From contig NZ_CP059206.1 of NCBI RefSeq assembly GCF_014252015.1, forward strand, positions 558,001 to 622,000: a DNA stretch of 64,000 nt. The letters run 5' to 3'. The notes below the pieces were generated by a model. The model saw only the letters and a list, made by a program, of their open reading frames with translations, was not told where the DNA came from and searched no databases. A program made the position numbers and the translations under genes. Below, one piece after another: positions 8,942 to 20,660 of the stretch; within the stretch, counting starts at the first letter, position 1, and each line of letters starts with the position of its first letter. The stretch comes from Blattabacterium cuenoti (GTDB lineage: Bacteria; Bacteroidota; Bacteroidia; Flavobacteriales; Blattabacteriaceae).

Positions 8942-10525
8942 ATGATTTTTTTTTCTCTAGAGAACTATGGAATTTTGAATTCTTCAAATAATTGGCAACT
9001 TACGCCTTATGAACTACAAAAAATAATTATTCAAAAAAAAATGGGAGTTGAAACAAAATCAGGAGTTTTAGCTATAAATACTGGCTTTTTCACAGGTAGA
9101 TCTCCTGATGATAGATTTATTGTAAAGGATAGTATTACAGAAAAAAAAGTTTGGTGGGATGAAAAATTTAATCAATCTTTTGATTCAAAAAAATTTGATT
9201 GTTTATATCAGAAAGTAGTTCAATATTTATCTGGAAAAACGTTATATATCCGAGATGGATATCTTTGTTCCGATAAACGTTATCAGTTAAATGTTCGTTC
9301 TATTAGTGAATATCCATGGTCTGATCTGTTTATTCATAATCTATTTTTTAGATTTTCTAAAATGGAAAAAATTTTACCGGATTGGTTATTATTGTGTGCC
9401 CCAGGATTTCAGGCTAATCCGGCAAAAGATGGAACACGAAAAAAAAATTTTTCTATATTAAATTTTTCTAAAAAAATAATTCTTATTGGAGGGTCAGGAT
9501 ACACAGGAGAAATTAAAAAATCTATATTTTCTGTTCTAAATTTTATACTTCCTATGTATAAAAATGTTTTTCCTATGCATTGTTCTGCAAATGTAGGAAA
9601 ACATAAAAAAGATACAGCACTCTTTTTTGGTTTATCTGGAACAGGAAAAACTACTATTTCTAATGATATAAATAGGAATTTGGTTGGGGATGATGAACAT
9701 GGATGGACATATGATAATATTGTCTTTAATTTTGAAGGAGGATGTTATGCTAAAATATTAGGCATTTCTAGAAAAAATGAACCTATGATCTATAGTGCTA
9801 TAAGAAAAGGAGCTATGTTGGAAAATGTAATTTTAAAAAAGGAAACTAAAGAAGTAGATTTCTTGGATGATTCCATCACTCAAAATATAAGAATAAGTTA
9901 TCCTATTTATTTTGTAAAAAATATTGAAAAAAAACTTTTGTCTTCTAATATAAGAAATATTTTTTTTCTAACATATGATGCTTTTGGAGTTTTCCCTCCT
10001 ATAGCTAAACTAAATAGAGCACAATCTTCTTATTATTTTTTATTAGGATATACATCTAAAGTAGCTGGTACCGAATTAAATATTCACAAACCGAAAACTA
10101 CTTTTTCTTCCTGTTTTGGAGCTCCGTTTATGCCTCTACATCCTGTTCAGTATACAAAAATGTTAATGAAAAAATTAGATAATACTGATATAAATGTTTG
10201 GATGGTCAATACTGGTTTGATATCGGGAGAGTATTCATCTGGACATCGCATCAAATTAAATGATACACGTAAAATTGTTCAAAATGTGTTGAATGGTTTT
10301 TTATCAGAAGTTCCTTATGAAAAATATCCTATTTTTAATTTTCAAATACCAAAATATTGTCCAGGAGTATCCTCTAACATATTAAATCCAAAAAATTCAT
10401 GGAAAAATGAAAAAATGTATCAAAATCAAATCAAAATACTTGCTAAAAAATTTATTCAACATTTTGATATATACAGACAATATACAGACAAAAATATTTT
10501 ATCTGGAGAACCTATTTTAGTCTAA
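8942..10525 (+). CDS. pckA: Phosphoenolpyruvate carboxykinase (ATP)
   Basis: Interconverts oxaloacetate and phosphoenolpyruvate with ATP, a gluconeogenic step that lets amino-acid carbon supply sugar phosphates. It has 527 residues. The kinase loop GLSGTGKTT is at about 229-237, followed by GDDEHGW (Mn and ATP contacts). RSPDDRFIV near residue 57 and the C-terminal MVNTGLISGEY and GHRIKL segments fit the ATP-dependent family. Together with gapA in this window it suggests flow towards hexose. Its stop lies inside the 3' end of the convergent ribE gene. Confidence 0.97.
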   Translation: MIFFSLENYGILNSSNNWQLTPYELQKIIIQKKMGVETKSGVLAINTGFFTGRSPDDRFIVKDSITEKKVWWDEKFNQSFDSKKFDCLYQKVVQYLSGKTLYIRDGYLCSDKRYQLNVRSISEYPWSDLFIHNLFFRFSKMEKILPDWLLLCAPGFQANPAKDGTRKKNFSILNFSKKIILIGGSGYTGEIKKSIFSVLNFILPMYKNVFPMHCSANVGKHKKDTALFFGLSGTGKTTISNDINRNLVGDDEHGWTYDNIVFNFEGGCYAKILGISRKNEPMIYSAIRKGAMLENVILKKETKEVDFLDDSITQNIRISYPIYFVKNIEKKLLSSNIRNIFFLTYDAFGVFPPIAKLNRAQSSYYFLLGYTSKVAGTELNIHKPKTTFSSCFGAPFMPLHPVQYTKMLMKKLDNTDINVWMVNTGLISGEYSSGHRIKLNDTRKIVQNVLNGFLSEVPYEKYPIFNFQIPKYCPGVSSNILNPKNSWKNEKMYQNQIKILAKKFIQHFDIYRQYTDKNILSGEPILV

Positions 10526-11134
10526 GTTACTACTACTACTATACTTAGACTTTTGTATTAATTTTTTAATATATTTTCCTAAAATATCAAATTCTACATT
10601 GACAATATCACCAACTTTCATTAGGTGAAGATTGGTTTTTTCATAAGTAAAAGGAAGGATAGAAACGTTAAATACATATTGATTAGATGTTATTATAGTA
10701 AGACTTATTCCATTAATGGCAATAGAACCTTTTTTTATAACCATATGATCCAATTTTTTTTTAGATCTAAAAAAAAATAGATAGCTTCCATTTCTATTTT
10801 CAATTTTAATAATTTTAGCAATTGTATCTATATGACCTTGAACTATATGTCCATCTAATCGTTCATGTAATATTATCCCTCTTTCTAGATTTACTTCTTC
10901 TTGAATTTTTAAAAAATTTAAATTAGTACATAATAATGTTTCTTCAGAAGCTACAACTGAATAAGTTTTTTTATAAATATTCATAACACTTAAACATATT
11001 CCATTATGACAAATACTTTGATTAATTTTAATTTCTTTATTAGAAAATGGATTATTTAAAATTATATGAAGATTATTTTTATCACGATTTAATTGATGCA
11101 CTTTTGCAGTGCATTCTACGATTCCAGTAAACAT
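10517..11134 (-). CDS. ribE: Riboflavin synthase, alpha chain
   Basis: Last step of riboflavin synthesis: dismutation of two lumazine molecules. The 205 residues contain two tandem lumazine-binding repeats. MFTGIVE opens the first, and LDGHIVQGHID at about residues 94-104 opens the second. The C-terminal tail YSSSSNLD is encoded by a run of AGT triplets and is unlike a conserved terminus. The last 9 bases overlap pckA on the other strand. It fits with ribF at 14050, which turns riboflavin into FMN and FAD. Confidence 0.94.
   Translation of the reverse strand: MFTGIVECTAKVHQLNRDKNNLHIILNNPFSNKEIKINQSICHNGICLSVMNIYKKTYSVVASEETLLCTNLNFLKIQEEVNLERGIILHERLDGHIVQGHIDTIAKIIKIENRNGSYLFFFRSKKKLDHMVIKKGSIAINGISLTIITSNQYVFNVSILPFTYEKTNLHLMKVGDIVNVEFDILGKYIKKLIQKSKYSSSSNLD
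10520..10556. terminator. Hairpin shared by the overlapping 3' ends of pckA and ribE
   Basis: GTCTAAGT (10520-10527) and ACTTAGAC (10543-10550) form a perfect 8-bp stem around a 15-base loop made of TAC repeats, followed by TTTTGT on the plus strand. The left arm contains the pckA stop and the right arm encodes the last ribE codons. Its position and trailing T run suggest a terminator for pckA. The stem is short, so this is tentative. Confidence 0.45.
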
Positions 11135-11182
11135 AATATAGTGATTTGTAATTTTCTTTAAATTAATTAAATATTGTATTTT

Positions 11183-12229
11183 ATGAATTATAGAAAAAAG
11201 AAAATAAAAGTAGGATTTACAATGGGCGATATTAATGGAATAGGAACTGAGATTTTTTTGAAAGTATGTTGTAAAAAAAAACTTTTAGATTTATTCACCC
11301 CAATATTATTTGGATCTACTAAATTATGTTTTTATTATAAGAAAATTTTGAATATAGAGGTTAACAATATACGAGAAATAAAAAATTTCAAAGAAGTAGT
11401 TGATTATAAAATCAATGTATTGAATATATATAAAGAAGATATTAAATTTGAATATCTAAAAATAAATCATACAGAATCAGCAAAATATCCTATTTTATCT
11501 TTAAAAAAAGCTGTAAAATCTTTAAAGGAAGGAAAAATAGATGTACTCGTAACGGCTCCAGTTAATAAAAACAGTATGAATTACAAAAACTTTTCATTTA
11601 TCGGTCATACTGAATATTTACAAAATGTTTTAGAAGGTGAATCATTAATGTTAATGATTCACGATATTTTAAAAATTGCTTTAGTAACTAATCATTTACC
11701 TTTAAAAAAGGTAAGTTCAGAATTAAATATAAAAAAAATAATAAAATCAATTAAAATTTTACATCAATCACTCATTATTGATTTTTCTATAGAAAAACCA
11801 AAAATTGCGGTATTAGGATGTAATCCTCATTCAAGTGATAATGGATTAATAGGAAATGAAGAAAGAATAAAAATTAGACCTGCTATTGAGAGTTTATTTC
11901 ATAACCAAGGATGGTTAGTTTTTGGTCCTTATCCTTCCGATAGTTTTTTTGGAAATAGAAATTATCGTTATTTTGACGCAGTTTTAGCTATGTATCATGA
12001 TCAAGGACTAATCCCTTTTAAAACTCTAACCTTTAATCAGGGCGTTAATTTTACAGCTGGTCTATCTCATATACGAACATCCCCTGATCATGGAGTAGCC
12101 TATGATATAGCTAAAAAAGGAATTGCTAATGAAAATTCATTTGAAGAAGCCATTTTTAGTGCTATAAAAATATTTAAAAATAGAAAAGAATATATGAAAC
12201 TAAAACTTAGTTCATCTAAATTACCATAA
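11183..12229 (+). CDS. pdxA: 4-Hydroxythreonine-4-phosphate dehydrogenase
   Basis: Oxidises 4-phosphohydroxy-L-threonine in DXP-dependent pyridoxal phosphate synthesis. The start is placed at the ATG at 11183 (MNYRKKKIKVGFTMGD). The frame reaches a TTG at 11174, but this adds only three residues. The 348-residue protein has VGFTMGDINGIGTE near the N-terminus, VTAPVNK, the metal-binding MYHDQGLIPFKTL and the closing TSPDHGVAYDIAKKG. With pdxH at 40268 it points to retained vitamin B6 synthesis. The end overlaps convergent atpC by 9 bases. A near-perfect 26-base palindrome lies inside it. Confidence 0.94.
   Translation: MNYRKKKIKVGFTMGDINGIGTEIFLKVCCKKKLLDLFTPILFGSTKLCFYYKKILNIEVNNIREIKNFKEVVDYKINVLNIYKEDIKFEYLKINHTESAKYPILSLKKAVKSLKEGKIDVLVTAPVNKNSMNYKNFSFIGHTEYLQNVLEGESLMLMIHDILKIALVTNHLPLKKVSSELNIKKIIKSIKILHQSLIIDFSIEKPKIAVLGCNPHSSDNGLIGNEERIKIRPAIESLFHNQGWLVFGPYPSDSFFGNRNYRYFDAVLAMYHDQGLIPFKTLTFNQGVNFTAGLSHIRTSPDHGVAYDIAKKGIANENSFEEAIFSAIKIFKNRKEYMKLKLSSSKLP
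11637..11662. repeat. Perfect inverted repeat inside pdxA
   Basis: GTGAATCATTAA (11637-11648) is the exact reverse complement of TTAATGATTCAC (11651-11662), with two bases between. It is fully within the coding frame, encoding part of EGESLMLMIHD. Confidence 0.85.
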
Positions 12230-12457
12230 AATTATAACAACTAAATTTTTTTTTACTTGTAAAAGTCCACCTTCTATTTGAATTTTTTTTTTTTCATTTT
12301 TTTTTGATTCTAATTTTAAAAAACCATTTTTTAATATAGAGATAAATGGAGCATGATTTTTTAGTACTTGAAAATATCCATAGGAGCCAGGAGCTATAAT
12401 AGAAATTGTATCTTCTGGATAAAAAATTTTATGATGACTAATAATTTTTATTTTCAT
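12221..12457 (-). CDS. atpC: ATP synthase F1 epsilon subunit, short form
   Basis: Epsilon sits on the central stalk of F1. The 78-residue product covers only the N-terminal beta-sandwich: the opening strand, APGSYGYFQVLKNHAPFIS and GGLLQVKKN are recognisable. The C-terminal helical inhibitory domain of longer epsilons is absent, as in other Bacteroidota, and this copy is somewhat shorter than the roughly 93 residues I recall for free-living relatives. It follows atpD by 8 bases. The 3' end overlaps pdxA. Confidence 0.88.
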   Translation of the reverse strand: MKIKIISHHKIFYPEDTISIIAPGSYGYFQVLKNHAPFISILKNGFLKLESKKNEKKKIQIEGGLLQVKKNLVVIILW

Positions 12458-12465
12458 GAATTGAT

Positions 12466-14001
<1,536 letters not shown>

Positions 14002-14049
14002 TTACAATTATATTTGTACTTGTAAATGTAAAAGAAAAAGATAAAAATT

Positions 14050-15000
14050 TTGAAAATTTATTCGTTAATTGATGAATTTTATTCTTTTTTTCCATGTGTA
14101 TTAACACTTGGAATTTTTGATGGAGTTCATGTAGGTCATAAAAAAATTATTGAAAATTTAATTTTCAGATCTCATAATCAGAATCAAAAAAAGTACTGTT
14201 CTGTTCTGCTTACTTTTCATCCGCATCCAAAAGAAATATTAAATTCAGATAAAAAATTTTTATATTTAAATACACTTCCTGAAAGAATATATAAATTAAA
14301 AAAAACAGGAATAGAACACTTGATTGTTCATCCTTTCACTACAACATTTTCAAAGTTAAGAACAAAAGATTTTTTAAAAAAAATTTTACATCCTAAATTT
14401 AAAATTAAAAAAATTATTACTGGATACGATTCGCATATTGGAAGAAATAGAGATAACTCTTATGAAGAATTAAAAAAATTATCACATATTTATGGAGTTA
14501 AAGTTTATCAAGTTCGTCCTTACAAATTAAGAAAAAAAATAGTTAGTTCTACTAAAATACGTGAATCTATATCATTAGGAAATATCCAATGGGCGAACCA
14601 AGCTTTGGGTTATTTTTATACATTATCTGGTTATGTTATAGAAGGAAAAGGTATAGGAAGAATGATTAATTTTCCAACTGCAAATCTACAAGTAGATTCT
14701 AAAAAAATGATTCCCAAAAAAGGTGTTTATGCTGTAAAAATTAATTATTTAAATAACATATATTTAGGAATGTTAAATATAGGAATTAATCCTACTATTG
14801 ATCAAGAAAATAAAAAAATAAAGATAGAAGTACATATTTTCGATTTTTTTGATAATATATATGGAAAAAAAATAGATATTTTAATAATTCATATAATACG
14901 TGAAGAGAAAAAATTTAACTCTATTCAAGAATTAAGAAAACAAATATGCATAGATAAAATAAATGTGCAAAAATTTTTTTCTTGTGAAAAAAAAAATTGA
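14050..15000 (+). CDS. ribF: Bifunctional riboflavin kinase / FAD synthetase, TTG start
   Basis: Makes FMN and then FAD from riboflavin. The N-terminal FAD synthetase half carries LGIFDGVHVGHKKI at about residues 20-33 and a later VSSTKIRESI motif. The C-terminal kinase half has GKGIGRMINFPTANL and a GVYAVKI segment. Total 316 residues, normal length. The start appears to be TTG at 14050: the residues after it (KIYSLIDEF) match the family N-terminus, and the only nearby in-frame ATG (14026) is followed at once by a stop. The 3' end overlaps the next gene by 38 bases and includes an A10 run (14987-14996). Confidence 0.93.
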   Translation: MKIYSLIDEFYSFFPCVLTLGIFDGVHVGHKKIIENLIFRSHNQNQKKYCSVLLTFHPHPKEILNSDKKFLYLNTLPERIYKLKKTGIEHLIVHPFTTTFSKLRTKDFLKKILHPKFKIKKIITGYDSHIGRNRDNSYEELKKLSHIYGVKVYQVRPYKLRKKIVSSTKIRESISLGNIQWANQALGYFYTLSGYVIEGKGIGRMINFPTANLQVDSKKMIPKKGVYAVKINYLNNIYLGMLNIGINPTIDQENKKIKIEVHIFDFFDNIYGKKIDILIIHIIREEKKFNSIQELRKQICIDKINVQKFFSCEKKN

Positions 15001-17635
15001 CAAAATTATTCAATGTCTATTGAAAGACTTGAATCATAAAATTATTTTCATATCAAAAGCTTCTACAGTTATAGAATATATTAAAACTAAGTATAGTTCA
15101 AAATTTAGTTCAAAAACTAAATTTTTTACAATAGAAGAATTTCTTGAAAATATTTCTGGACTGAAAATTGTGGATAATTACTCAATACTTATTCAGTTTT
15201 TTTATCTATTGAAAAAAGATGATTTTATGGAAAAAAAATTTCATGATTTTTTTAATTGGGGTCCTAAAATATTAAATGATTTTCAGAATATAGATTTCAA
15301 TATGATTGATATTGAACGTTTTTTTTCTTATGTTATTTCTACAGAAAAAATCAACAAATGGAATCTTCATCTTTTAAAACAAGAAAAATTTTTTTTTTGG
15401 GAAAAAATTCATGAATATTATTACATTTTACAATCTCAACTTTTAAAAAAAGGAATCTCTTATTATGGAATGCTTTTCAAAACAGCAATTTCTCGTTTAG
15501 ATTCCTTTTTCTGTCAAAATTCAAATACAAAAATTGTATTATTTCTTTTTGATTGTATTGCATTTAATGAATGCGAAAAAATTTTTACTAAAAAAATTAT
15601 TCAAAAAGGATTAGTTTATAATTTATATGAAAAGGATACTTCAATTCTAACTCTAGAATCTTTGAATAAAAAGAGAGTTTTGGATTCAAAAACATGTTTA
15701 CAATTACAATGTAAAAATTTACAAATTATTCCTGTTTCAAAAGAAATAGAACAAGTGAAAACGGTGGAAAATATAATATGTAAATTGATAAACAAAGACC
15801 AAAAAACTAATAAAATACTATTAATACCAGGAGATAAGCATTTGACTTTACCATTAATAAATTCTATAAAAAAATTAGGAATTAATATATCAATTAATAT
15901 AGATTATTCATTAAATAATATCCCTATTTATTATACTTTTTATTCCATATTACAATTGCTAGTAAAAAAAAATAAATTCAAAAAATTCATTAGAAAAGAT
16001 GTTATAAAAGTATTATCTAATGGATATATTCAAAAATTTTTTTTAAAACAAAATTCAATTTTAAAAAAATTAAATGTAGAAAGTGATTCGGATTTTGTTT
16101 GTGAAGATACAATAAAAAAATATTTATATAAAAATAATTTGTGGATTATTTTTAAAATTCCAACTAATAATATAAAAATAATTCTTATTAGCCTTATTGG
16201 GTTTATTAGAAAATTTAAAAAACTGCTTTTTACAAATATTAAAAAACATTTTTTGGAACTAAAATTCATTTATCAACTAGAAATTTATATACAAAAATTA
16301 AGAATAATAGTTAGGAAAACTAAAAATTTTTCACTAAATGATGTATTCAATATATATGAACAGTTTACTCATACAGAAAGCATACGATATATAAATAAAA
16401 ATAGAAGAGGTTTATATTTAACAGGTTTTATAGATGTTTTTTTTGACAATTTTGATATTGTGATTATAACATCTTTTAATGATGGAATCATTCCTACAAA
16501 TCATGATAATAAAAATAGTTCTTTCATTCCTTTTGAGATAGAAAAAAAACTACAGATAAATAATCTTAACGAAGATTTTTATTTTTATCATTTTAAAAGA
16601 ATTGTTCAGTCTTCAAAAAAAGTATATTTAATATATAAAGATCAGCCGGATGAAATTAGTTCTGGAGAAAAAAGCCGTTTTATTCATAAAATAGAAGCAA
16701 TTTATAAAATTGAAAAAAATAAAATAAGCGAACCATCTTTTCCTATAAATTCAAAAAGAATACCTATTGTAATTCATAAAACAAAATCTATAATTCAATG
16801 TTTATATAAATTAATTCATGAAGGATTATCCCCTTCATCCATTCATTTATATAATTATAATCCTATTTTATTCTATTATAAAAAAATACTTAAGTTAAAT
16901 GAACCAGAAAAAACATCTTATAAAAAAGAAATAGGAAAAATTATTCACAAAATACTAAAAATATTATATGATCCCGTAAAAGAAAATTTAATAACTACCA
17001 ATTGTATTCATAAAATGAGAAATAATTATGAATCCACTATAAAAAAAGTTCTTTTAGGAAAAGAAGAAATTATTGAAGGAAACAACATGTTTTTTTATTG
17101 TATCATAAAAAATTATATAGAAAATTTTATTTCATGGGATGAAAAATTTGTTAAAAATGGACATAAAATTCTTATCAAAGAAATAGAATGTAAAGTTTCT
17201 GCAAAATTAAATATCGGATCAACAAAAGTCAATTTACATGGGATTATAGATCGTATAGATGAATGTGATGGAACTACTCGTATTCTTGATTACAAAATAG
17301 GATTTTCAAAAACTAAAAAAATCAATATTCCTTTAAAAAATATTGAAAATGTTTTTTACGATATAAATTATGCAAATACTATGCAATTACTTATTTATGT
17401 TTATTTATGGTTTAAATCTTCCACATTTAAAGGAAGCAAAAAAAAATCTCCTATCATTGGAATTGTTTCTCCCGCAATGAATGGAAATATATTACAAGTT
17501 CCTGTAAATATTTTTCATATTCAAAAAATAAATATGACATATGTCAATTATAAAATAAAGGTTCTTCCATTTCTTATTCAAAGAATTTATGATATCCTAG
17601 ATCCTAGGATCCCTATTATAGAAAAAATCTATTGA
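14963..17635 (+). CDS. AddB-like PD-(D/E)XK nuclease with inactivated helicase region
   Basis: An 890-residue protein resembling the AddB/RexB type found in Flavobacteriia, a double-strand-break processing partner. The N-terminal two thirds has a degenerate helicase-like layout without a clear Walker A. The C-terminal RecB-family nuclease domain shows GKIIHKIL (about 656), GIIDRIDE (about 758) and LDYKIG (about 774), giving the His, Asp and D-x-K pattern of an active nuclease. It overlaps ribF by 38 bases at its start and leuB by 7 bases at its end. Its helicase partner (AddA/UvrD-like) is not in this window. The sequence is very rich in Lys, Ile and Asn. Family call good; exact complex uncertain. 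Confidence 0.75.
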   Translation: MCKNFFLVKKKIDKIIQCLLKDLNHKIIFISKASTVIEYIKTKYSSKFSSKTKFFTIEEFLENISGLKIVDNYSILIQFFYLLKKDDFMEKKFHDFFNWGPKILNDFQNIDFNMIDIERFFSYVISTEKINKWNLHLLKQEKFFFWEKIHEYYYILQSQLLKKGISYYGMLFKTAISRLDSFFCQNSNTKIVLFLFDCIAFNECEKIFTKKIIQKGLVYNLYEKDTSILTLESLNKKRVLDSKTCLQLQCKNLQIIPVSKEIEQVKTVENIICKLINKDQKTNKILLIPGDKHLTLPLINSIKKLGINISINIDYSLNNIPIYYTFYSILQLLVKKNKFKKFIRKDVIKVLSNGYIQKFFLKQNSILKKLNVESDSDFVCEDTIKKYLYKNNLWIIFKIPTNNIKIILISLIGFIRKFKKLLFTNIKKHFLELKFIYQLEIYIQKLRIIVRKTKNFSLNDVFNIYEQFTHTESIRYINKNRRGLYLTGFIDVFFDNFDIVIITSFNDGIIPTNHDNKNSSFIPFEIEKKLQINNLNEDFYFYHFKRIVQSSKKVYLIYKDQPDEISSGEKSRFIHKIEAIYKIEKNKISEPSFPINSKRIPIVIHKTKSIIQCLYKLIHEGLSPSSIHLYNYNPILFYYKKILKLNEPEKTSYKKEIGKIIHKILKILYDPVKENLITTNCIHKMRNNYESTIKKVLLGKEEIIEGNNMFFYCIIKNYIENFISWDEKFVKNGHKILIKEIECKVSAKLNIGSTKVNLHGIIDRIDECDGTTRILDYKIGFSKTKKINIPLKNIENVFYDINYANTMQLLIYVYLWFKSSTFKGSKKKSPIIGIVSPAMNGNILQVPVNIFHIQKINMTYVNYKIKVLPFLIQRIYDILDPRIPIIEKIY
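15100..15125. repeat. Inverted repeat inside the AddB-like gene
   Basis: AAAATTTAGTT (15100-15110) pairs perfectly with AACTAAATTTT (15115-15125) around a 4-base loop. It also includes a short direct duplication of TAGTTCAAAA. All of it is coding. Confidence 0.7.
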
Positions 17636-18687
17636 TTTAAAATATATTTTTCTATATAATTCCCTACTTCTTCTGTAGTTGAAGATAATTTTGAATCAAT
17701 AATATCTGGTGTACATATTTTTTTTTCAATAGAATTTTTAACTGCTTTTTCTAAAATATTTTTTTCTTTATGCATTCCAAAATATTCTAACATCATAGAA
17801 CTTGAAAGAATACATCCCAAAGGATTTGCTATATTTTTTCCTTTCGCTTGAGGATAAGATCCATGTATAGGTTCAAACATGGATTTATTATTTCCTATAG
17901 AAGCCGAAGGCAGCAATCCTAAAGAACTTGTTAAAACGCTAGATTCGTCTGAAAGAATATCCCCAAACATATTATCCGTTAAAATGATATCAAATTTTTT
18001 AGGATTCATAATAATTTGCATAGCTGCGTTATCTATATACAAAAAATCTAGATCTACATTTGGATAATCCAAGGATATATTTTTAATAACCTCTCTCCAC
18101 AATCTAGAAGTTTCTAATACATTAGCTTTATCCACTAGCGTTACTTTTTTTTTACGAGAAAGAGCTGCTTTGAATGCCATTTCTCCAATTCTTTCGATTT
18201 CTGTTTTAGAATAAATACAATAATCATAAGCTTCTTCTCCATTTTTATTACGACCTTTTTCTCCAAAATAAATTCCTCCTGTTAATTCTCGATATATAAC
18301 AAAATCAACTTGATTTAAAAATTCTTTTTTTACAGGAGATTTATCTAATATTGAAAATACTATTATAGGACGAATATTACAATATAAATTCATTCTTTTT
18401 CTTAATTTTAATAATCCATCTTCAGGCCTCTTTCCTCTTGGATTATGATCATATTTCGGATCTCCGATACAACTAAATAAAACAGCATCTGATTTTAAAC
18501 AATTCTCTATACTTTCTTCTGGCATGGGATCTCCTAATTTTTCTATAGCTTTAGATCCTGCTAAAACATTTTTATAATGAAAATCGTGTCCATATTTTAT
18601 AGCTATAGAATTTAAAACTTTAATAGTTTCTTTTATAACCTCAGGTCCTATTCCATCTCCTTCTATCACAGAAATATTTTTTATCAT
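17629..18687 (-). CDS. leuB: 3-Isopropylmalate dehydrogenase
   Basis: Oxidative decarboxylation of 3-isopropylmalate, the third leucine-specific step. The 352 residues include the NAD-binding and substrate motifs GDGIGPEV at the start, the [13 protein letters not shown] region, [14 protein letters not shown], and the metal-binding [14 protein letters not shown]. The [14 protein letters not shown] segment is intact. It overlaps leuD by 4 bases (ATGA arrangement), so translation is probably coupled. It is last in leuACDB and runs 7 bases into the convergent nuclease gene. Confidence 0.96.
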   Translation of the reverse strand: MIKNISVIEGDGIGPEVIKETIKVLNSIAIKYGHDFHYKNVLAGSKAIEKLGDPMPEESIENCLKSDAVLFSCIGDPKYDHNPRGKRPEDGLLKLRKRMNLYCNIRPIIVFSILDKSPVKKEFLNQVDFVIYRELTGGIYFGEKGRNKNGEEAYDYCIYSKTEIERIGEMAFKAALSRKKKVTLVDKANVLETSRLWREVIKNISLDYPNVDLDFLYIDNAAMQIIMNPKKFDIILTDNMFGDILSDESSVLTSSLGLLPSASIGNNKSMFEPIHGSYPQAKGKNIANPLGCILSSSMMLEYFGMHKEKNILEKAVKNSIEKKICTPDIIDSKLSSTTEEVGNYIEKYILNQ

Positions 18688-19277
18688 ATTAAAATTCTAT
18701 TTTTTTCAAAAATTTCTACATCATCTTTAATAGAAATCAAAAAATCTATATCATCATAACCATTGATAAAACAATTTTTTTTGTATGGATGTATATGAAA
18801 TTTATCGAATTCTTTTGTTTTTAGAATTGTAATCCTTTGATTAATTAAATCAACTTTTATTTTTACTTTTGGGTTCTTTTCAACTACATTAAATAATTTA
18901 TCTAAAAAAAATTCAGATACTTCCACAGTTAATAATCCATTATTTAATGCATTTTCTTTAAAAATATCAGCAAAAAAACTAGATATTATCACCTTGAATC
19001 CATAATCAAAAATAGCCCATGCAGCATGTTCACGACTAGATCCGCAACCAAAATTTCTTCTTGATAAAAGAATTTTTCCATGAAAATTAGGATTATTTAA
19101 TATAAAATTTTTATTTAAAGAACCATTTTTTTGATAACGCCAATCCATAAAAATATTTTTTCCACATTCTTCACGTTTAATCTCTTTTAAAAAACGAGCA
19201 GGTATAATTTGATCCGTATCTACATCTTCTATAGATAATGGAACTGCCTGACTAATTAATATCGTAAATTTTTTCAT
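18684..19277 (-). CDS. leuD: 3-Isopropylmalate dehydratase, small subunit
   Basis: Partner of LeuC in isomerising 2- to 3-isopropylmalate. At 197 residues it has normal length. [12 protein letters not shown] near residue 20 and [17 protein letters not shown] at about 72-88 are the swivelling-domain substrate-recognition motifs. Its start lies inside the end of leuC (26-base overlap) and its end overlaps leuB. Confidence 0.96.
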   Translation of the reverse strand: MKKFTILISQAVPLSIEDVDTDQIIPARFLKEIKREECGKNIFMDWRYQKNGSLNKNFILNNPNFHGKILLSRRNFGCGSSREHAAWAIFDYGFKVIISSFFADIFKENALNNGLLTVEVSEFFLDKLFNVVEKNPKVKIKVDLINQRITILKTKEFDKFHIHPYKKNCFINGYDDIDFLISIKDDVEIFEKNRILI

Positions 19278-20658
19278 GAATATATTTATTAATATTTATG
19301 ATTTTTCCTTCAATAGCAATAATAGCTGCTGTCAAAGGACTAGCAAGTAAAGTACGAGATCCTGGACCCTGTCTTCCTTCAAAATTTCTATTAGATGTAG
19401 AAATACAATATTCTCCTACAGGAATTTTATCCTCATTCATTCCCAAACAAGCAGAACATCCTGGTTGACGAAAATCAAATCCAGAATCTTTAAAAATCTT
19501 ATCTAATCCTTCTTTTTTAGCTTGTTTTACTACTTGGTTTGATCCAGGGACTATCATGACTTGTACATGATTAGCTTTCCTTTTTCCTTTTATGACAGAA
19601 GCCACTAATCTTAAATCTTCTATTCTAGAATTGGTGCAACTTCCTATAAAAATGTAATTAATTCTTTTTCCTATTAAAAATTCATCCGAAGAAAAACCCA
19701 TGTAATCCAGAGATTTACGATGTTTTTCTGATTTAGGTATCTTTTCATCTATTCTAATTGCCATTCCAGGATTTGTTCCATAAGTTATCATAGGTTCAAT
19801 ATCTTCAGCATTTAATACATATTCTTTATCAAATATTGTATTATCATCTGTTTTTAAAGATTTCCAATATTCTATGATTTTTTTTTCTTTTCTTTTAAGT
19901 TTAAGTTTTTGAAACCCCTTACTTTTTTTTACATAATCAAAAGTAATTTGATCTGGAGCTATTAATCCACCTTTTGCCCCCATTTCAATACTCATATTAC
20001 AAATAGTCATTCTCCCTTCCATACTCATCTTTTTAATAGTAGAACCTGTATATTCTACAAAATATCCAATTCCAACATTTACTCCTAATTTTGAGATAAT
20101 ATATAAAATTACATCTTTTGGAGTCACTCCTTTTCTTAAATTTCCATTTAATTGTATCTTCATTTGTTTAGGTTTGGATAACAATAAACATTGACTGGCC
20201 ATAACCATAGTGACTTGACTCGTACCAATTCCAAAAGCTATACAGCCAAAAGCTCCATGAGTAGAAGTATGACTATCTCCACAAACTATAGTCATGCCAG
20301 GTAAAGTATGACCTAATTCAGGGCCAATTACATGAACAATTCCATTATTTTGATCACCTAGTCCATATAATGTTATACCAAATTTATTGCAATTATCTGT
20401 TAATAAGTTAATTTGTTTTCTAGATAAAGGATCTGATATAGGTAAATGTTGGTTAATTGTAGGAACATTATGATCTGCAGTTGCTATAATTTGATTCGGT
20501 CTAAAAATGGGTAAATTCCTTCTTTCTAGTTCTAGAAATGCTTGAGGGCTGGTTACTTCATGTATATAATGTCTATCTATATAAAGAACATATATTTCAT
20601 TTTCTAATTTTTTAATAATATGAGCCTCCCAAATTTTATCAAATAATGATTTTAACAT
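19252..20658 (-). CDS. leuC: 3-Isopropylmalate dehydratase, large subunit
   Basis: Aconitase-family large subunit holding the 4Fe-4S cluster. The 468 residues include [14 protein letters not shown], the cluster Cys in [13 protein letters not shown] and the paired Cys in [13 protein letters not shown], plus NRNFEGRQG near the C-terminus. The cluster would be supplied by the suf machinery at the right end of the window. It starts 2 bases after leuA and overlaps leuD. Confidence 0.97.
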   Translation of the reverse strand: MLKSLFDKIWEAHIIKKLENEIYVLYIDRHYIHEVTSPQAFLELERRNLPIFRPNQIIATADHNVPTINQHLPISDPLSRKQINLLTDNCNKFGITLYGLGDQNNGIVHVIGPELGHTLPGMTIVCGDSHTSTHGAFGCIAFGIGTSQVTMVMASQCLLLSKPKQMKIQLNGNLRKGVTPKDVILYIISKLGVNVGIGYFVEYTGSTIKKMSMEGRMTICNMSIEMGAKGGLIAPDQITFDYVKKSKGFQKLKLKRKEKKIIEYWKSLKTDDNTIFDKEYVLNAEDIEPMITYGTNPGMAIRIDEKIPKSEKHRKSLDYMGFSSDEFLIGKRINYIFIGSCTNSRIEDLRLVASVIKGKRKANHVQVMIVPGSNQVVKQAKKEGLDKIFKDSGFDFRQPGCSACLGMNEDKIPVGEYCISTSNRNFEGRQGPGSRTLLASPLTAAIIAIEGKIININKYIHEKIYDIN

Positions 20659-20660
20659 TG

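Noticed and set aside
16030..16269. Minus-strand hydrophobic frame inside the AddB-like gene
   Set aside because: Antisense shadow; composition is explained by the lysine-rich coding strand.
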